From the NCBI RefSeq assembly GCF_000518245.1, contig NZ_KI912404.1, positions 171,897 through 235,896 on the forward strand: 64,000 nt of DNA, written 5' to 3'. Below, one piece after another: positions 9,198 to 17,775 of this stretch; positions within the stretch are counted from its first letter, which is position 1; each line of letters opens with the position of its first letter. The stretch is from Brachyspira alvinipulli ATCC 51933. GTDB taxonomy: Bacteria; Spirochaetota; Brachyspiria; Brachyspirales; Brachyspiraceae. The position numbers were made by a program, and so were the translations under genes. The notes below the pieces were generated by a model. The model had not been told where the DNA came from and ran no database searches. It was given only the letters and a program-made list of their open reading frames with translations.

Positions 9198-10463
9198 TTA
9201 ATTAAGCTTTAATTTTTTAGTTAATTTATTACTTATACTTTTAGTTCCTGATTCTCCTACAGATGTTAAAAAGAATTTTTTATCCGATAATTTTTCATCT
9301 ATAACTTCATTTATCAATTTCAAATCTACACTGTCTATATATTTATAAATATCCTTTAATGAAAGGTATTTAGAAGAATATAATTCATTTCTTGCATTTT
9401 TATTCATTATGGACTCAGCATTAAATTTACTGAAAGCCATTGAACTTTTATAACTTTCTTTAGCTTCTTCAAGTTCTTCTTCTGATATCCTTTCTTTAAG
9501 AAGTTTTTCCATTTCATAATATATACTTTCTATTGTTTCTTTATATCTGTCTAAACTAGTAGAGCCATGTATTTCAAAAGTACCACCATTTATAAAACTT
9601 GAATTATAACTGTATATACTGTAGCAGAGACCTTTATTTTCTCTTATAGCCTGAAACAGCCTAGAATAAGCACTTCCACCGAATATATCACTTACTATAT
9701 TCATAGCATATCTTTTTTTGTTATCGCATGCATTGTATGATGGTTTTACTAATGAGAAATAAACTTGATGAAGTTCTTTTTTTTCTTTGCTTATTGTTTT
9801 GTAATAAAAAGGCAAATCTCCATTAACAGTTTTAGATTTTTTTTCTAATTTCATATTCGATAATCTTTTTACAGCATATTCTGCATCAAAATTACCTGCT
9901 ATTGATATTATTAAATTATTAGAATTAAAATGTTCTTTAAAATAATTGAATATTTTATCCCTACTTATTTTTTTTATATTGCTTATATTTCCTCCTATAG
10001 GAAAACTCATGGATGTTCCTTTGTATGCTGCTGCAAAAAACTGATTAGCTGTTATTTCTTCAGGAGCATCATTTGACATTTTTAATTCTTCTATAATTAC
10101 TTTTTTTTCTTTTTCTATATCATCTTCTCTAAATGCTGAATTCATTATAACATTTTCTAAAGTGTCTATTGCCCTGTCAAAATATTTAGATATTATATTT
10201 ATATAAAATGTTGTTAAATGTCTTGAAGTAAATGCATTAAATATTCCGCCTACACCTTCTATATAGCGTATTATATCTTTTGCTGTAAGATCATGAGTGC
10301 CTTTAAATAGCATATGTTCTATAAAATGGGTATATCCGTTTTCTTCTTTAGTTTCATTAGCACTTCCTGTTAAAAATACAAATCCTATTGATACAGTATC
10401 AAGCATAGGCATTCTTTCAAGTACAAGTCTTGTGCCGTTTTTAAGTGTTATTCTTTTTACCAT
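9198..10463 (-). CDS. M16 family zinc metallopeptidase
   Basis: The 421-residue protein carries the inverted zinc motif HFIEH (H46, E49, H50) and a downstream glutamate-rich segment (KKVIIEELKMSND) that supplies the third ligand. The second half resembles the inactive C-terminal M16 domain. Such single-chain proteins are typical of bacterial processing-peptidase-like enzymes. There is no signal peptide, so it is probably cytoplasmic. The ribosome site is poor. It is separated by 104 bp from the lipoprotein operon upstream. Confidence 0.9.
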   Translation of the reverse strand: MVKRITLKNGTRLVLERMPMLDTVSIGFVFLTGSANETKEENGYTHFIEHMLFKGTHDLTAKDIIRYIEGVGGIFNAFTSRHLTTFYINIISKYFDRAIDTLENVIMNSAFREDDIEKEKKVIIEELKMSNDAPEEITANQFFAAAYKGTSMSFPIGGNISNIKKISRDKIFNYFKEHFNSNNLIISIAGNFDAEYAVKRLSNMKLEKKSKTVNGDLPFYYKTISKEKKELHQVYFSLVKPSYNACDNKKRYAMNIVSDIFGGSAYSRLFQAIRENKGLCYSIYSYNSSFINGGTFEIHGSTSLDRYKETIESIYYEMEKLLKERISEEELEEAKESYKSSMAFSKFNAESIMNKNARNELYSSKYLSLKDIYKYIDSVDLKLINEVIDEKLSDKKFFLTSVGESGTKSISNKLTKKLKLN

Positions 10464-10567
10464 ATTGTTACCATATAAAATTATTGATTATTATTATACA
10501 CTAATTCTAGAATTTTCGACAATATTAATTATAAAAATGAAATTATATTATATATAATAAAAAATAA

Positions 10568-10858
10568 TTATAAAATATCACATATAGATTTTATAATATT
10601 AACTTTTTTTCTCTCCCTTTCGCTTAAAGGAGCATATTTTGATTTGTACATAACATCATTAGCAAGTACTATAAATTGCTCTTTTATCATCTCTGCTGCT
10701 TCTTTTGGTGTTTTACCAGTACCTTTTATAGCTAAATCATCATTATTAATAACAAAATGATCATCTGCTATTTTGGTTAAATAGCCTTTTAAAGGAGCCT
10801 TAAAATGAAAGTCATCTACATTGCTGAAATTTAATTCTACTTTTTGTTTCTGTGCCAT
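10568..10858 (-). CDS. small conserved hypothetical protein, weakly HicB-like
   Basis: The 96-residue product has no signal or membrane segment. Its central pattern (GYLTKIADDHFVINNDDLAIKG, split here only as a description, then GKTPKEAAEMIKEQF) resembles the small alpha/beta fold of HicB-type proteins, where a beta hairpin is followed by G-TPEEA and a helix. No HicA toxin gene is nearby, so an antitoxin role is not supported. Its ATG overlaps the stop codon of the upstream lipoprotein gene by one base (TAATG), which implies coupled translation. Confidence 0.6.
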   Translation of the reverse strand: MAQKQKVELNFSNVDDFHFKAPLKGYLTKIADDHFVINNDDLAIKGTGKTPKEAAEMIKEQFIVLANDVMYKSKYAPLSERERKKVNIIKSICDIL

Positions 10859-11634
10859 TAATTTATACCTGCCTTTTTTGCATAATCTTCATTTGTTAAA
10901 CTAAATGTTTTTTGTGTGAATATAATATCATTGGTATTGAAAGCATATGGTGTTCTGCCTTTAAGTTTACCTACACCATTTGATATAGCTTGATCTATAA
11001 TGATATAAAGTTCTTCAGCATGTCTTTGTTGATATTTCATAACATCGGCAATAACTATTTCATAAGCAGTTTGTCTTGTAGGAGCTCCTGTATCACCTAT
11101 AATATGATATGAATTACCATCCAAAGAGTCTATCCATAAATAACTGCCTTCATTATCATAAATCTCAAAATCTATATTAACCTTTTGAGACCAAAAAGAC
11201 ATAGAGGCATGAGCATACATTAATCCATCAATATTTTTATCTCTTAATATAGAAAAAACATCACCATCAACTGCAAGCGTACCTGTAGCAGCTACATAAT
11301 CAGCCCCTAATACGTAATGATACTCACTAGGAAGGGCAGAAAATTCACTATCTCCTATGGCCTCTTTTAATGTTACAAGTTTAATCATTTCATTTTGAGA
11401 ATTAAAATTACTGATAAAACTGTTTAATACAAAGTCTGTGTAAATCTCTGTATTCAAATATTTAAGTCTGTCATAGTACTGATTTGTCATGCTTTTAGGG
11501 AATGTAAATGAAGCAACAGCAATAGTTCTAGGTTTGCTTATAACTTCATCAACTCTTACATACGAATATTTACTTGCACATGAAATAAATATAAATAAAA
11601 CTATTATGGCTAATATATAAATTTTAATTTTCAT
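10858..11634 (-). CDS. predicted lipoprotein, unknown function
   Basis: The 258-residue product begins with a lipoprotein signal (LFIFISCAS, cysteine near residue 19). The mature part opens with IAVASFTFPKSM and contains a region (YVLGADYVAATGTLAVDGD) that suggests a beta-rich domain. I do not recognise a family. It is the third gene of the alaS operon: it starts 15 bp after the HEAT-repeat lipoprotein gene and overlaps the next gene by one base. Both lipoproteins probably lie at the outer or inner membrane surface. Confidence 0.7.
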   Translation of the reverse strand: MKIKIYILAIIVLFIFISCASKYSYVRVDEVISKPRTIAVASFTFPKSMTNQYYDRLKYLNTEIYTDFVLNSFISNFNSQNEMIKLVTLKEAIGDSEFSALPSEYHYVLGADYVAATGTLAVDGDVFSILRDKNIDGLMYAHASMSFWSQKVNIDFEIYDNEGSYLWIDSLDGNSYHIIGDTGAPTRQTAYEIVIADVMKYQQRHAEELYIIIDQAISNGVGKLKGRTPYAFNTNDIIFTQKTFSLTNEDYAKKAGIN

Positions 11635-11649
11635 TTTCCAATATATTTC

Positions 11650-12306
11650 CTATTCTTCTGTTTCTTTTACATTATTTTGTATATTTTCTTCTCTATAACT
11701 TACAACTTGTTTTATTAGAGCTCTTACAGCTATATCCGAATCAGTGGAAGAAAGCAGATTAAGAGATCTATCTACTCTGCCGTCATCATAATCCTTTAAA
11801 GCCTCTATAGCAGCCATTCTTACCCATTTATTTTTACTAGATAAACTTTCAAGTATAGGGTTTAAAAGTTCTTTAGCTTGAAGACGTCCAGCAACTTTTA
11901 ATCCTTCTATTTGAACTTGTAAATCTGTGTCAGAAATGGCTCTTTTTATTCTGTCTATAGCTTCAGCATTTTTAGCATCTAGTTTTCCAAGACCAAGAAC
12001 CGCTAAACAGCGTACATTGAAATCAGGATCTTCTACACTCGCACGTAAAAAATCACTATAGGCAATTTCCGCCTCTATATTTCCAAGAAGCCATACAGCC
12101 TCAGCTCTTACTTCTCTGCCGCCATTTTGTGCAGCATTTATAACTTCTAATATAACCTCTTCATTATCCGGATTTTTAGCAAGTTCTTTTTCTGCTTTAT
12201 GTACATCATCAAGTCTGCGTAAAGTAACATCCTTTTCAGAACATGATAAAAATAATAAAGAAATTATTATAAAAATTAAAATATTTATATTTCTGTTTAT
12301 AATCAT
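11650..12306 (-). CDS. HEAT-repeat lipoprotein
   Basis: The 218-residue product has a lipobox (LLFLSCS). Repeated helical units follow, of the type AVWLLGNIEAE, AVLGLGKLDAK and AAIEALKDYDD, which are HEAT/PBS-lyase-like repeats. These form solenoid scaffolds for protein contacts. It starts three bases after the alaS stop codon, so it is translationally coupled to alaS. A surface or periplasmic scaffold role is inferred; no enzymatic motif is visible. Confidence 0.8.
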   Translation of the reverse strand: MIINRNINILIFIIISLLFLSCSEKDVTLRRLDDVHKAEKELAKNPDNEEVILEVINAAQNGGREVRAEAVWLLGNIEAEIAYSDFLRASVEDPDFNVRCLAVLGLGKLDAKNAEAIDRIKRAISDTDLQVQIEGLKVAGRLQAKELLNPILESLSSKNKWVRMAAIEALKDYDDGRVDRSLNLLSSTDSDIAVRALIKQVVSYREENIQNNVKETEE

Positions 12307-12309
12307 TTA

Positions 12310-14913
12310 TTACAACCACTTGTTTTTGATTTTATTAATTTCTTCTTTAGCTTTTTCTACATTTTCTATAGAGCCTTGTGCAAATGTCTCTTTTCCGCCT
12401 CCACGTCCTCCTGCAGCAGCAATAATATCTTTTATTATATTATTTGCTGATATCTTTTTTTCTTTTAAAGCACTTCCTGTCACTTGTACAAGTATAGAGT
12501 TAGATGATTCGGTTTTACTTATCATTATACTAATACCATCTTTTACTCTCTCTTTTATAGTGTCAGCATAAAGTCTAACATCTTTTATATCTTCATTAAA
12601 CTCTAAATTATAGAATCTAATTCCATTTAAATCTTCAAAATTATCCATAAATGAAACAGCAGAAGCACCTGAAGTTTTAAGCTGTTTAATTTCTTTCTGC
12701 AGTTTTTTTACTTCATTTTGAAGATTTTCTGCTCTTACAGTAAGTTCATCTGTTTTTGAAGCATTAAGTATATGTGCTAAATTTTTCACTTTACTGAATA
12801 ATTTACTAGCTTCATGAGCAGCTTTTAATCCTGTGATAGCTTCTATACGTCTTACACCGCTAGCTACAGAACCTTCACTCACTATATGGAAATAACCAAC
12901 TTCCGATGTATTTGTCAAATGGCTTCCTCCGCAAAGTTCTACAGAAAAACCATTTCCTATATCTAGTATTCTTACAGTATCGGGATATTTTTCTCCGAAT
13001 AATGCTTTTGCTCCGCATGCTATAGCTTCTTCTTTAGGCATGTATTTTATTACAGCAGGCATTGACTTAAATACAACCTCATTAACCTGATTTTCTATAC
13101 TTATTAATGTATCTTCAGAAATTGAATCAGGGTGGGTGAAGTCGAATCTCAAATATTCATCATTTACAAAACTTCCAGCCTGATTAACATGGCTTCCTAA
13201 TGTAAGCTCTAATACCTTTTGAAGTATATGTGTAGCTGTATGATTTTTTCTTATAGCACATCTTCTGTCGAAATTAACAAATAATTTTATTTCTTCGCCT
13301 ACGCTTAAAAAATGACTGCTGCAGTCTGCTATATGTATAATAGTATTTTCTTTCTTTTGAGTATCTATAATTTTTATTATTTCTTTTTTGCTGTTTTCTA
13401 TATATCCATTATCCCCAATCTGTCCTCCCATTTCTCCATAGAAAGGTGAAACATCTGTGATTATAACAGCATTTGAAGATGAAGTTTTATCTTTTTTGGC
13501 ATTATCTTCATATACAGCAATAATTTTAGCATTTACGCCGTTTATAAGATTATCAGTTTCTTCACCTACATATTTAGTTTCATAATTTTCAACATATCCG
13601 AATTTTGATTTTTTATCTTCTCCGGCTCCTCGGCTTCTTTTTTTCTGCTCTTCCATAGCCTCTTCAAATCCAGCCTTATCAACTGTAAATCCGTGATCAT
13701 TAGCTTCCTCTTCTGTTATATCAATAGGAAGTCCGTAAGTATCAAATAACATAAATGCATCTTTACCTGATATTACTTTACTTTCTTTATTTTCTTCCAT
13801 TACAGCATAAAGTTTATTCATACCTGCTGATATTGTGTTTATGAATTTATTTTCTTCATCTTTTAATATTCTTTTTACATTTTCTTCTTCTTTAGGAAGA
13901 TAATCATATATTTCTTTATATACATTAACTACAGAAGATGTAATTTCATTTAAGAAAGCACCTTTATGTCCTAAATCGCTTGCAGTTTTTAATGCTCTTC
14001 TTAAAAGTCTTCTAAGTACATATCCTCTTCCCTCATTAGAAGGAGTACAGCCTTCAGATATTACAAATACCAATGCTCTTAAGTGATCTGCTATTAAATT
14101 TATTTTAGTTTTATTTTTATCTTCATATTTTACATTTAACTTTTTTGCTATAGCATCAACTATAGGCTTCATTACATCAGTTTGATAATTGCTTTCTACA
14201 CCTTGAGTAATATAGCATAATCTTTCAAGTCCCATTCCTGTATCTATACCAACATTAGGAAGAGGAGATAAATTACCGTCAGTATCTTGGAAGAATTCAT
14301 TGAATACTAAATTCCAAAACTCTAAATATCTTTCACAATCGCATCCAACATAACAATCAGGTTTGCCGCATCCTTTCTCTTCACCCATATCAATATAAAG
14401 CTCACTGCAAGGTCCGCAAGCTCCGGAATCTCCAGCAGGTCCCCAGAAATTGTCTTTTTTACCAAGTCTTACTATCTTTTCTTTAGGTATTCCAATATGT
14501 TCATTCCAAATCTTAAAAGCATCGTCATCTTTTTCATATATAGAAACATATATTTTTTCAACGGGAAGTTTAATCACCTGAGTAGAAAATTCCCAAGCAA
14601 ATTCTATAGCCTCTTTTTTAAAATAATCGCCCATAAAGCAGAAATTACCAAACATTTCAAAAAATGTATGATGTCTTGCTGTTTTTCCTATATTTTCTAA
14701 ATCAGAAAGTCTGAAGCATTTTTGTATAGATGCAACTCTTGAATATGGTGCTTTTTTTATTCCAGCATAATATGGTTTGAATTGAAGCATACCAGCAGTT
14801 GTAAATAAAAGGCTAGGGTCATCTATTGGTATAAGTGATGATGATTTTTCTATAGCATGTTTTTTACTTTTAAAAAACTCTTTAAATTTTTCTCTTAATT
14901 CCAAATGTGTCAT
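12310..14913 (-). CDS. alaS: alanyl-tRNA synthetase
   Basis: The 867-residue enzyme has the class II catalytic core near its start (TTAGMLQFKPYY, RHHTFFEMFGNF), the tRNA-recognition region, the editing domain with its zinc ligands (NHTATHILQ and CGGSHL), and a C-terminal C-Ala domain ending in GGGRGGGKETFAQG. It charges tRNA-Ala and clears mischarged Ser and Gly. Length is normal for the family. It leads an operon with two lipoprotein genes and a small unknown gene, an unusual association. Confidence 0.97.
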   Translation of the reverse strand: MTHLELREKFKEFFKSKKHAIEKSSSLIPIDDPSLLFTTAGMLQFKPYYAGIKKAPYSRVASIQKCFRLSDLENIGKTARHHTFFEMFGNFCFMGDYFKKEAIEFAWEFSTQVIKLPVEKIYVSIYEKDDDAFKIWNEHIGIPKEKIVRLGKKDNFWGPAGDSGACGPCSELYIDMGEEKGCGKPDCYVGCDCERYLEFWNLVFNEFFQDTDGNLSPLPNVGIDTGMGLERLCYITQGVESNYQTDVMKPIVDAIAKKLNVKYEDKNKTKINLIADHLRALVFVISEGCTPSNEGRGYVLRRLLRRALKTASDLGHKGAFLNEITSSVVNVYKEIYDYLPKEEENVKRILKDEENKFINTISAGMNKLYAVMEENKESKVISGKDAFMLFDTYGLPIDITEEEANDHGFTVDKAGFEEAMEEQKKRSRGAGEDKKSKFGYVENYETKYVGEETDNLINGVNAKIIAVYEDNAKKDKTSSSNAVIITDVSPFYGEMGGQIGDNGYIENSKKEIIKIIDTQKKENTIIHIADCSSHFLSVGEEIKLFVNFDRRCAIRKNHTATHILQKVLELTLGSHVNQAGSFVNDEYLRFDFTHPDSISEDTLISIENQVNEVVFKSMPAVIKYMPKEEAIACGAKALFGEKYPDTVRILDIGNGFSVELCGGSHLTNTSEVGYFHIVSEGSVASGVRRIEAITGLKAAHEASKLFSKVKNLAHILNASKTDELTVRAENLQNEVKKLQKEIKQLKTSGASAVSFMDNFEDLNGIRFYNLEFNEDIKDVRLYADTIKERVKDGISIMISKTESSNSILVQVTGSALKEKKISANNIIKDIIAAAGGRGGGKETFAQGSIENVEKAKEEINKIKNKWL

Positions 14914-15065
14914 ATTCTAATCTCCATATATAAATTATCTATTAAATCACATTAATATTGTTATAATCATAAGTATATGTTTTATTAATGATATACTAAA
15001 TTAATTATGAATGCAAGTAAAAACACAAAAATAGTTAACATAACTAAAGATGATTGGTATAAAAA

Positions 15066-15098
15066 AGAGGCCGCATTTAATGATTTTATGCAGCCTCT
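15066..15098 (-). terminator. intrinsic terminator of htrA
   Basis: An 11-bp stem with one wobble (15066-15076 with 15088-15098) is followed on the minus strand by TTTTTT. It lies 22 bp past the htrA stop and is one of the few GC-containing hairpins in the window. Confidence 0.9.
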
Positions 15099-15119
15099 GA
15101 CTTGTTCTTTTGTAACTTA

Positions 15120-16631
15120 CTATTCTATTATTATTACATAAGTCATTCTAGCACGTTTAATTGTTATTGTGAAAGACTTATCATTTCCATAAGACTTAAC
15201 AAACTCATTATAATCATCTGTATTAGAGATAGTTATTCCATTTATAGCCTTTATAACATCTCCAGGTCTAAGTCCTGATTGATATGCTTTAGAGTTTTGA
15301 GTCATATTAAGTACAACAACACCTCTTTCATTGCTTCTAATTTGAAGTCTTTGAGATATTTCAGGAGTAATATTAGAAACATCTAATCCCATCCAAGAAC
15401 GAGTATTACTTTGTCCATTATTTGGTAAAGTTCTGTTTGGAACAACTTCTTCATCGTCAACTCTAGCTTGGATTGTAACTTTAGTAGTTCCTTCTCTTCC
15501 ATTTCTTAAATATTTAACAGTAACTTCTTTTCCTACTTTTGTAGTTGCTACCTTGTTGAATAAATCTCCTGATTTGGTCATTTTTTCGCCATCAAACTCT
15601 GTAATTATATCTCCGTCCTGTAAACCGCCTTTAGAAGCAGGGGAGTCAGGTATAACTTCACTTACATAAACACCGCTGTTCTGTTTAACATTAAGACCTC
15701 TTGATAGATTTTCATCAATATCTTGTAAATATATACCTAAATATCCTCTTGTAACTTTTCCGTTCTCTTTTAAGTCAGTCATTACAGAAGTAGCAAGATT
15801 AATAGGTGTAGCAAAACCTATACCAATGCTTCCGCCAGAAGTAGAGTATATTAAAGTATTAATACCTATAACCTGACCATGAATATTGAATAAAGGTCCT
15901 CCTGAGTTACCAGGGTTTATAGCAACATCAGTTTGTATATATCTTTGATATTTATTGGCTCCTACATCGCTTCTACCTTTAGCACTTACAATACCGAAAG
16001 TTACAGTATTATTAAGTCCGTAAGGGTTTCCTATAGCAATGGCAAACTCACCAGGTTCTATAGCATCACTGTCTCCTAAAGCAACATAAGGGAAAGTTCT
16101 ATCATTAGAATCTATTTTTAATAAAGCCAAATCATAAGCTTCATCATATCCTATTAATTTAGCAGGAAGCTCTCCATCTTCTCCATAAAGAGTTATCATT
16201 ATCTTAGTAGCACCTTTAACTACATGGTAATTGGAAAGTACATAACCTTCTTCATTAATTATGAATCCGCTTCCTAATGATTTTTGACTTCTTCTTTGTC
16301 TAGGCATCTGATCCCCAAAGAAAAATCTAAAGAATTCATCAGCATATCTGTCTTCTTCAGTTTGTCCTGCTTCAATTTCTGTGGATATATTAACAACAGC
16401 AGGCATGTTTTTATCAACTACTTCCCTTATAGCACCTTCAACAGCTAAAGCACCGTCTAATGAACCAGAAAAAGCTGTTTTTTCTGGTGCTGCCTGAGCA
16501 TGAACCAAAAATTCATCTTTTTTATAATTTTTTTCATATGAAAAAATGAAAAATGAAATAATTATACCAACTAAAGTGAATGTAAGTCCAAGATTTAAAA
16601 AGAACATAAAAGAACGTTTTTTTTGCTCCAT
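15120..16631 (-). CDS. htrA: HtrA/DegP-family periplasmic serine protease
   Basis: From the ATG at 16631 the product has 503 residues: an N-terminal membrane anchor or signal (MFFLNLGLTFTLVGIIISFF), a trypsin-like domain with the His (SNYHVV), Asp (YDLALLKID) and Ser (GNSGGPLFN) of the triad, and two PDZ domains. It degrades or refolds damaged envelope proteins. The start was chosen because GGAGGT lies 9 bases before this ATG; a longer frame to 16703 lacks a good site. A terminator follows the gene, and a short inverted repeat (CAGTTAAAAACTG, 16712-16724) lies upstream. Confidence 0.94.
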   Translation of the reverse strand: MEQKKRSFMFFLNLGLTFTLVGIIISFFIFSYEKNYKKDEFLVHAQAAPEKTAFSGSLDGALAVEGAIREVVDKNMPAVVNISTEIEAGQTEEDRYADEFFRFFFGDQMPRQRRSQKSLGSGFIINEEGYVLSNYHVVKGATKIMITLYGEDGELPAKLIGYDEAYDLALLKIDSNDRTFPYVALGDSDAIEPGEFAIAIGNPYGLNNTVTFGIVSAKGRSDVGANKYQRYIQTDVAINPGNSGGPLFNIHGQVIGINTLIYSTSGGSIGIGFATPINLATSVMTDLKENGKVTRGYLGIYLQDIDENLSRGLNVKQNSGVYVSEVIPDSPASKGGLQDGDIITEFDGEKMTKSGDLFNKVATTKVGKEVTVKYLRNGREGTTKVTIQARVDDEEVVPNRTLPNNGQSNTRSWMGLDVSNITPEISQRLQIRSNERGVVVLNMTQNSKAYQSGLRPGDVIKAINGITISNTDDYNEFVKSYGNDKSFTITIKRARMTYVIIIE

Positions 16632-16828
16632 ATATGCATAACCTCCTTCGATAAAATATTTGTTAACCTTTTTTAAATTACTAAAAATTATATGATTTGT
16701 CAAATTTATAACAGTTAAAAACTGATATTATAAAATAAAATTATATGAAATGTAAATCCTTTAAGAAAATTCAATACTAATTTTAGTATACAATATAAAC
16801 CACCAACAAAAAAATAAAGTAAAAAAGA

Positions 16829-17761
16829 TTATTTATAATCATTATTATCATAAAATATTTCAGGTTCGCCTTTAGGTCTTGTATTCCATCTAGTATGAAC
16901 CCAAAGCCAGTTTTCAGGATGTTTAGCAATTATCTCTTCTAGTTTTTTTGTGTATCTTTGAACATTATGTCTTAATGTCTCTTCTTTTGTTTCCTTTTCC
17001 TCTATGTACATAATATCATATACTATGATTTTATGATGTCCGTATCTATCAGGCAAATCATAAAGTATTGCCATAGGAAGTTTTGTTTTCATAGCTATTG
17101 CAACAGGACCTACGGCTGTGGCGCATGGATATCCAAAAAAGTCTACAAATATACCTTGTGTGTAATTTTGATCTGATAAAAATGCTACAGGAGTATTTTT
17201 ATTTAAAGCATGGAATATATCTCTTAAATCGCCCCATCTTGATATACATGTCATCCCTCTCTTTTCTCTCCAAGATTTCATATATACATCTAATTTAGGA
17301 TTATCAAGAGGTCTTACTATAACGCTAGGATCATAACCTTTTATGGCAAAATAGAAAGCTATATATTCCCAATTTCCTATATGCCCGGTTATAGCTATTA
17401 TTCCTCTATTTTTTTCATGCATAGCCTTATCAAAAATATCCTGACCTTCTATTGTTATTCTTTTCAAAATTTGTTCATTGGACATTCTTGATGCTTTTAT
17501 AAATTCTGCAAAAGTCATAAGCATTGATTCTATAGAACGTTTTGCAATTTTTTTTCTTTCATGAAAACTTTTTTCTGGAAAAGCCTGCTTCAAATTTATT
17601 AAAGCTACTTTTCTGCTTTTAAAAGCAAATATATACATCAAAATACCCATTAATTTTGCAAAAAGTACAACAGCAATATAGGGCATAAATGATATTATTT
17701 CCATTAGTATACGTAATGGAATATATTCAAGCATAACAACTTTAGGTGATTTATAAGCCAA
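16829..17761 (-). CDS. LpxL/HtrB-like acyltransferase
   Basis: The 310-residue protein has an N-terminal membrane segment and the acyltransferase motif HIGNWE (H-x4-E). Later come SDQNYTQG with FFGYP, and a C-terminal PENWLWVHTRWNTRP typical of lipid A late acyltransferases. It probably adds an acyl chain to a lipid A-like or other glycolipid at the inner membrane; the acceptor in this organism cannot be told. It starts 14 bp after the large acidic-tailed protein gene and is the last gene of that group. Confidence 0.88.
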   Translation of the reverse strand: MAYKSPKVVMLEYIPLRILMEIISFMPYIAVVLFAKLMGILMYIFAFKSRKVALINLKQAFPEKSFHERKKIAKRSIESMLMTFAEFIKASRMSNEQILKRITIEGQDIFDKAMHEKNRGIIAITGHIGNWEYIAFYFAIKGYDPSVIVRPLDNPKLDVYMKSWREKRGMTCISRWGDLRDIFHALNKNTPVAFLSDQNYTQGIFVDFFGYPCATAVGPVAIAMKTKLPMAILYDLPDRYGHHKIIVYDIMYIEEKETKEETLRHNVQRYTKKLEEIIAKHPENWLWVHTRWNTRPKGEPEIFYDNNDYK

Positions 17762-17775
17762 AATGAAACCTCACA

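Noticed and set aside
10568-10858. HicB antitoxin of a toxin-antitoxin pair
   Set aside because: There is no HicA-like gene beside it; the neighbours are a lipoprotein gene and an M16 peptidase gene. Only a weak fold resemblance remains.
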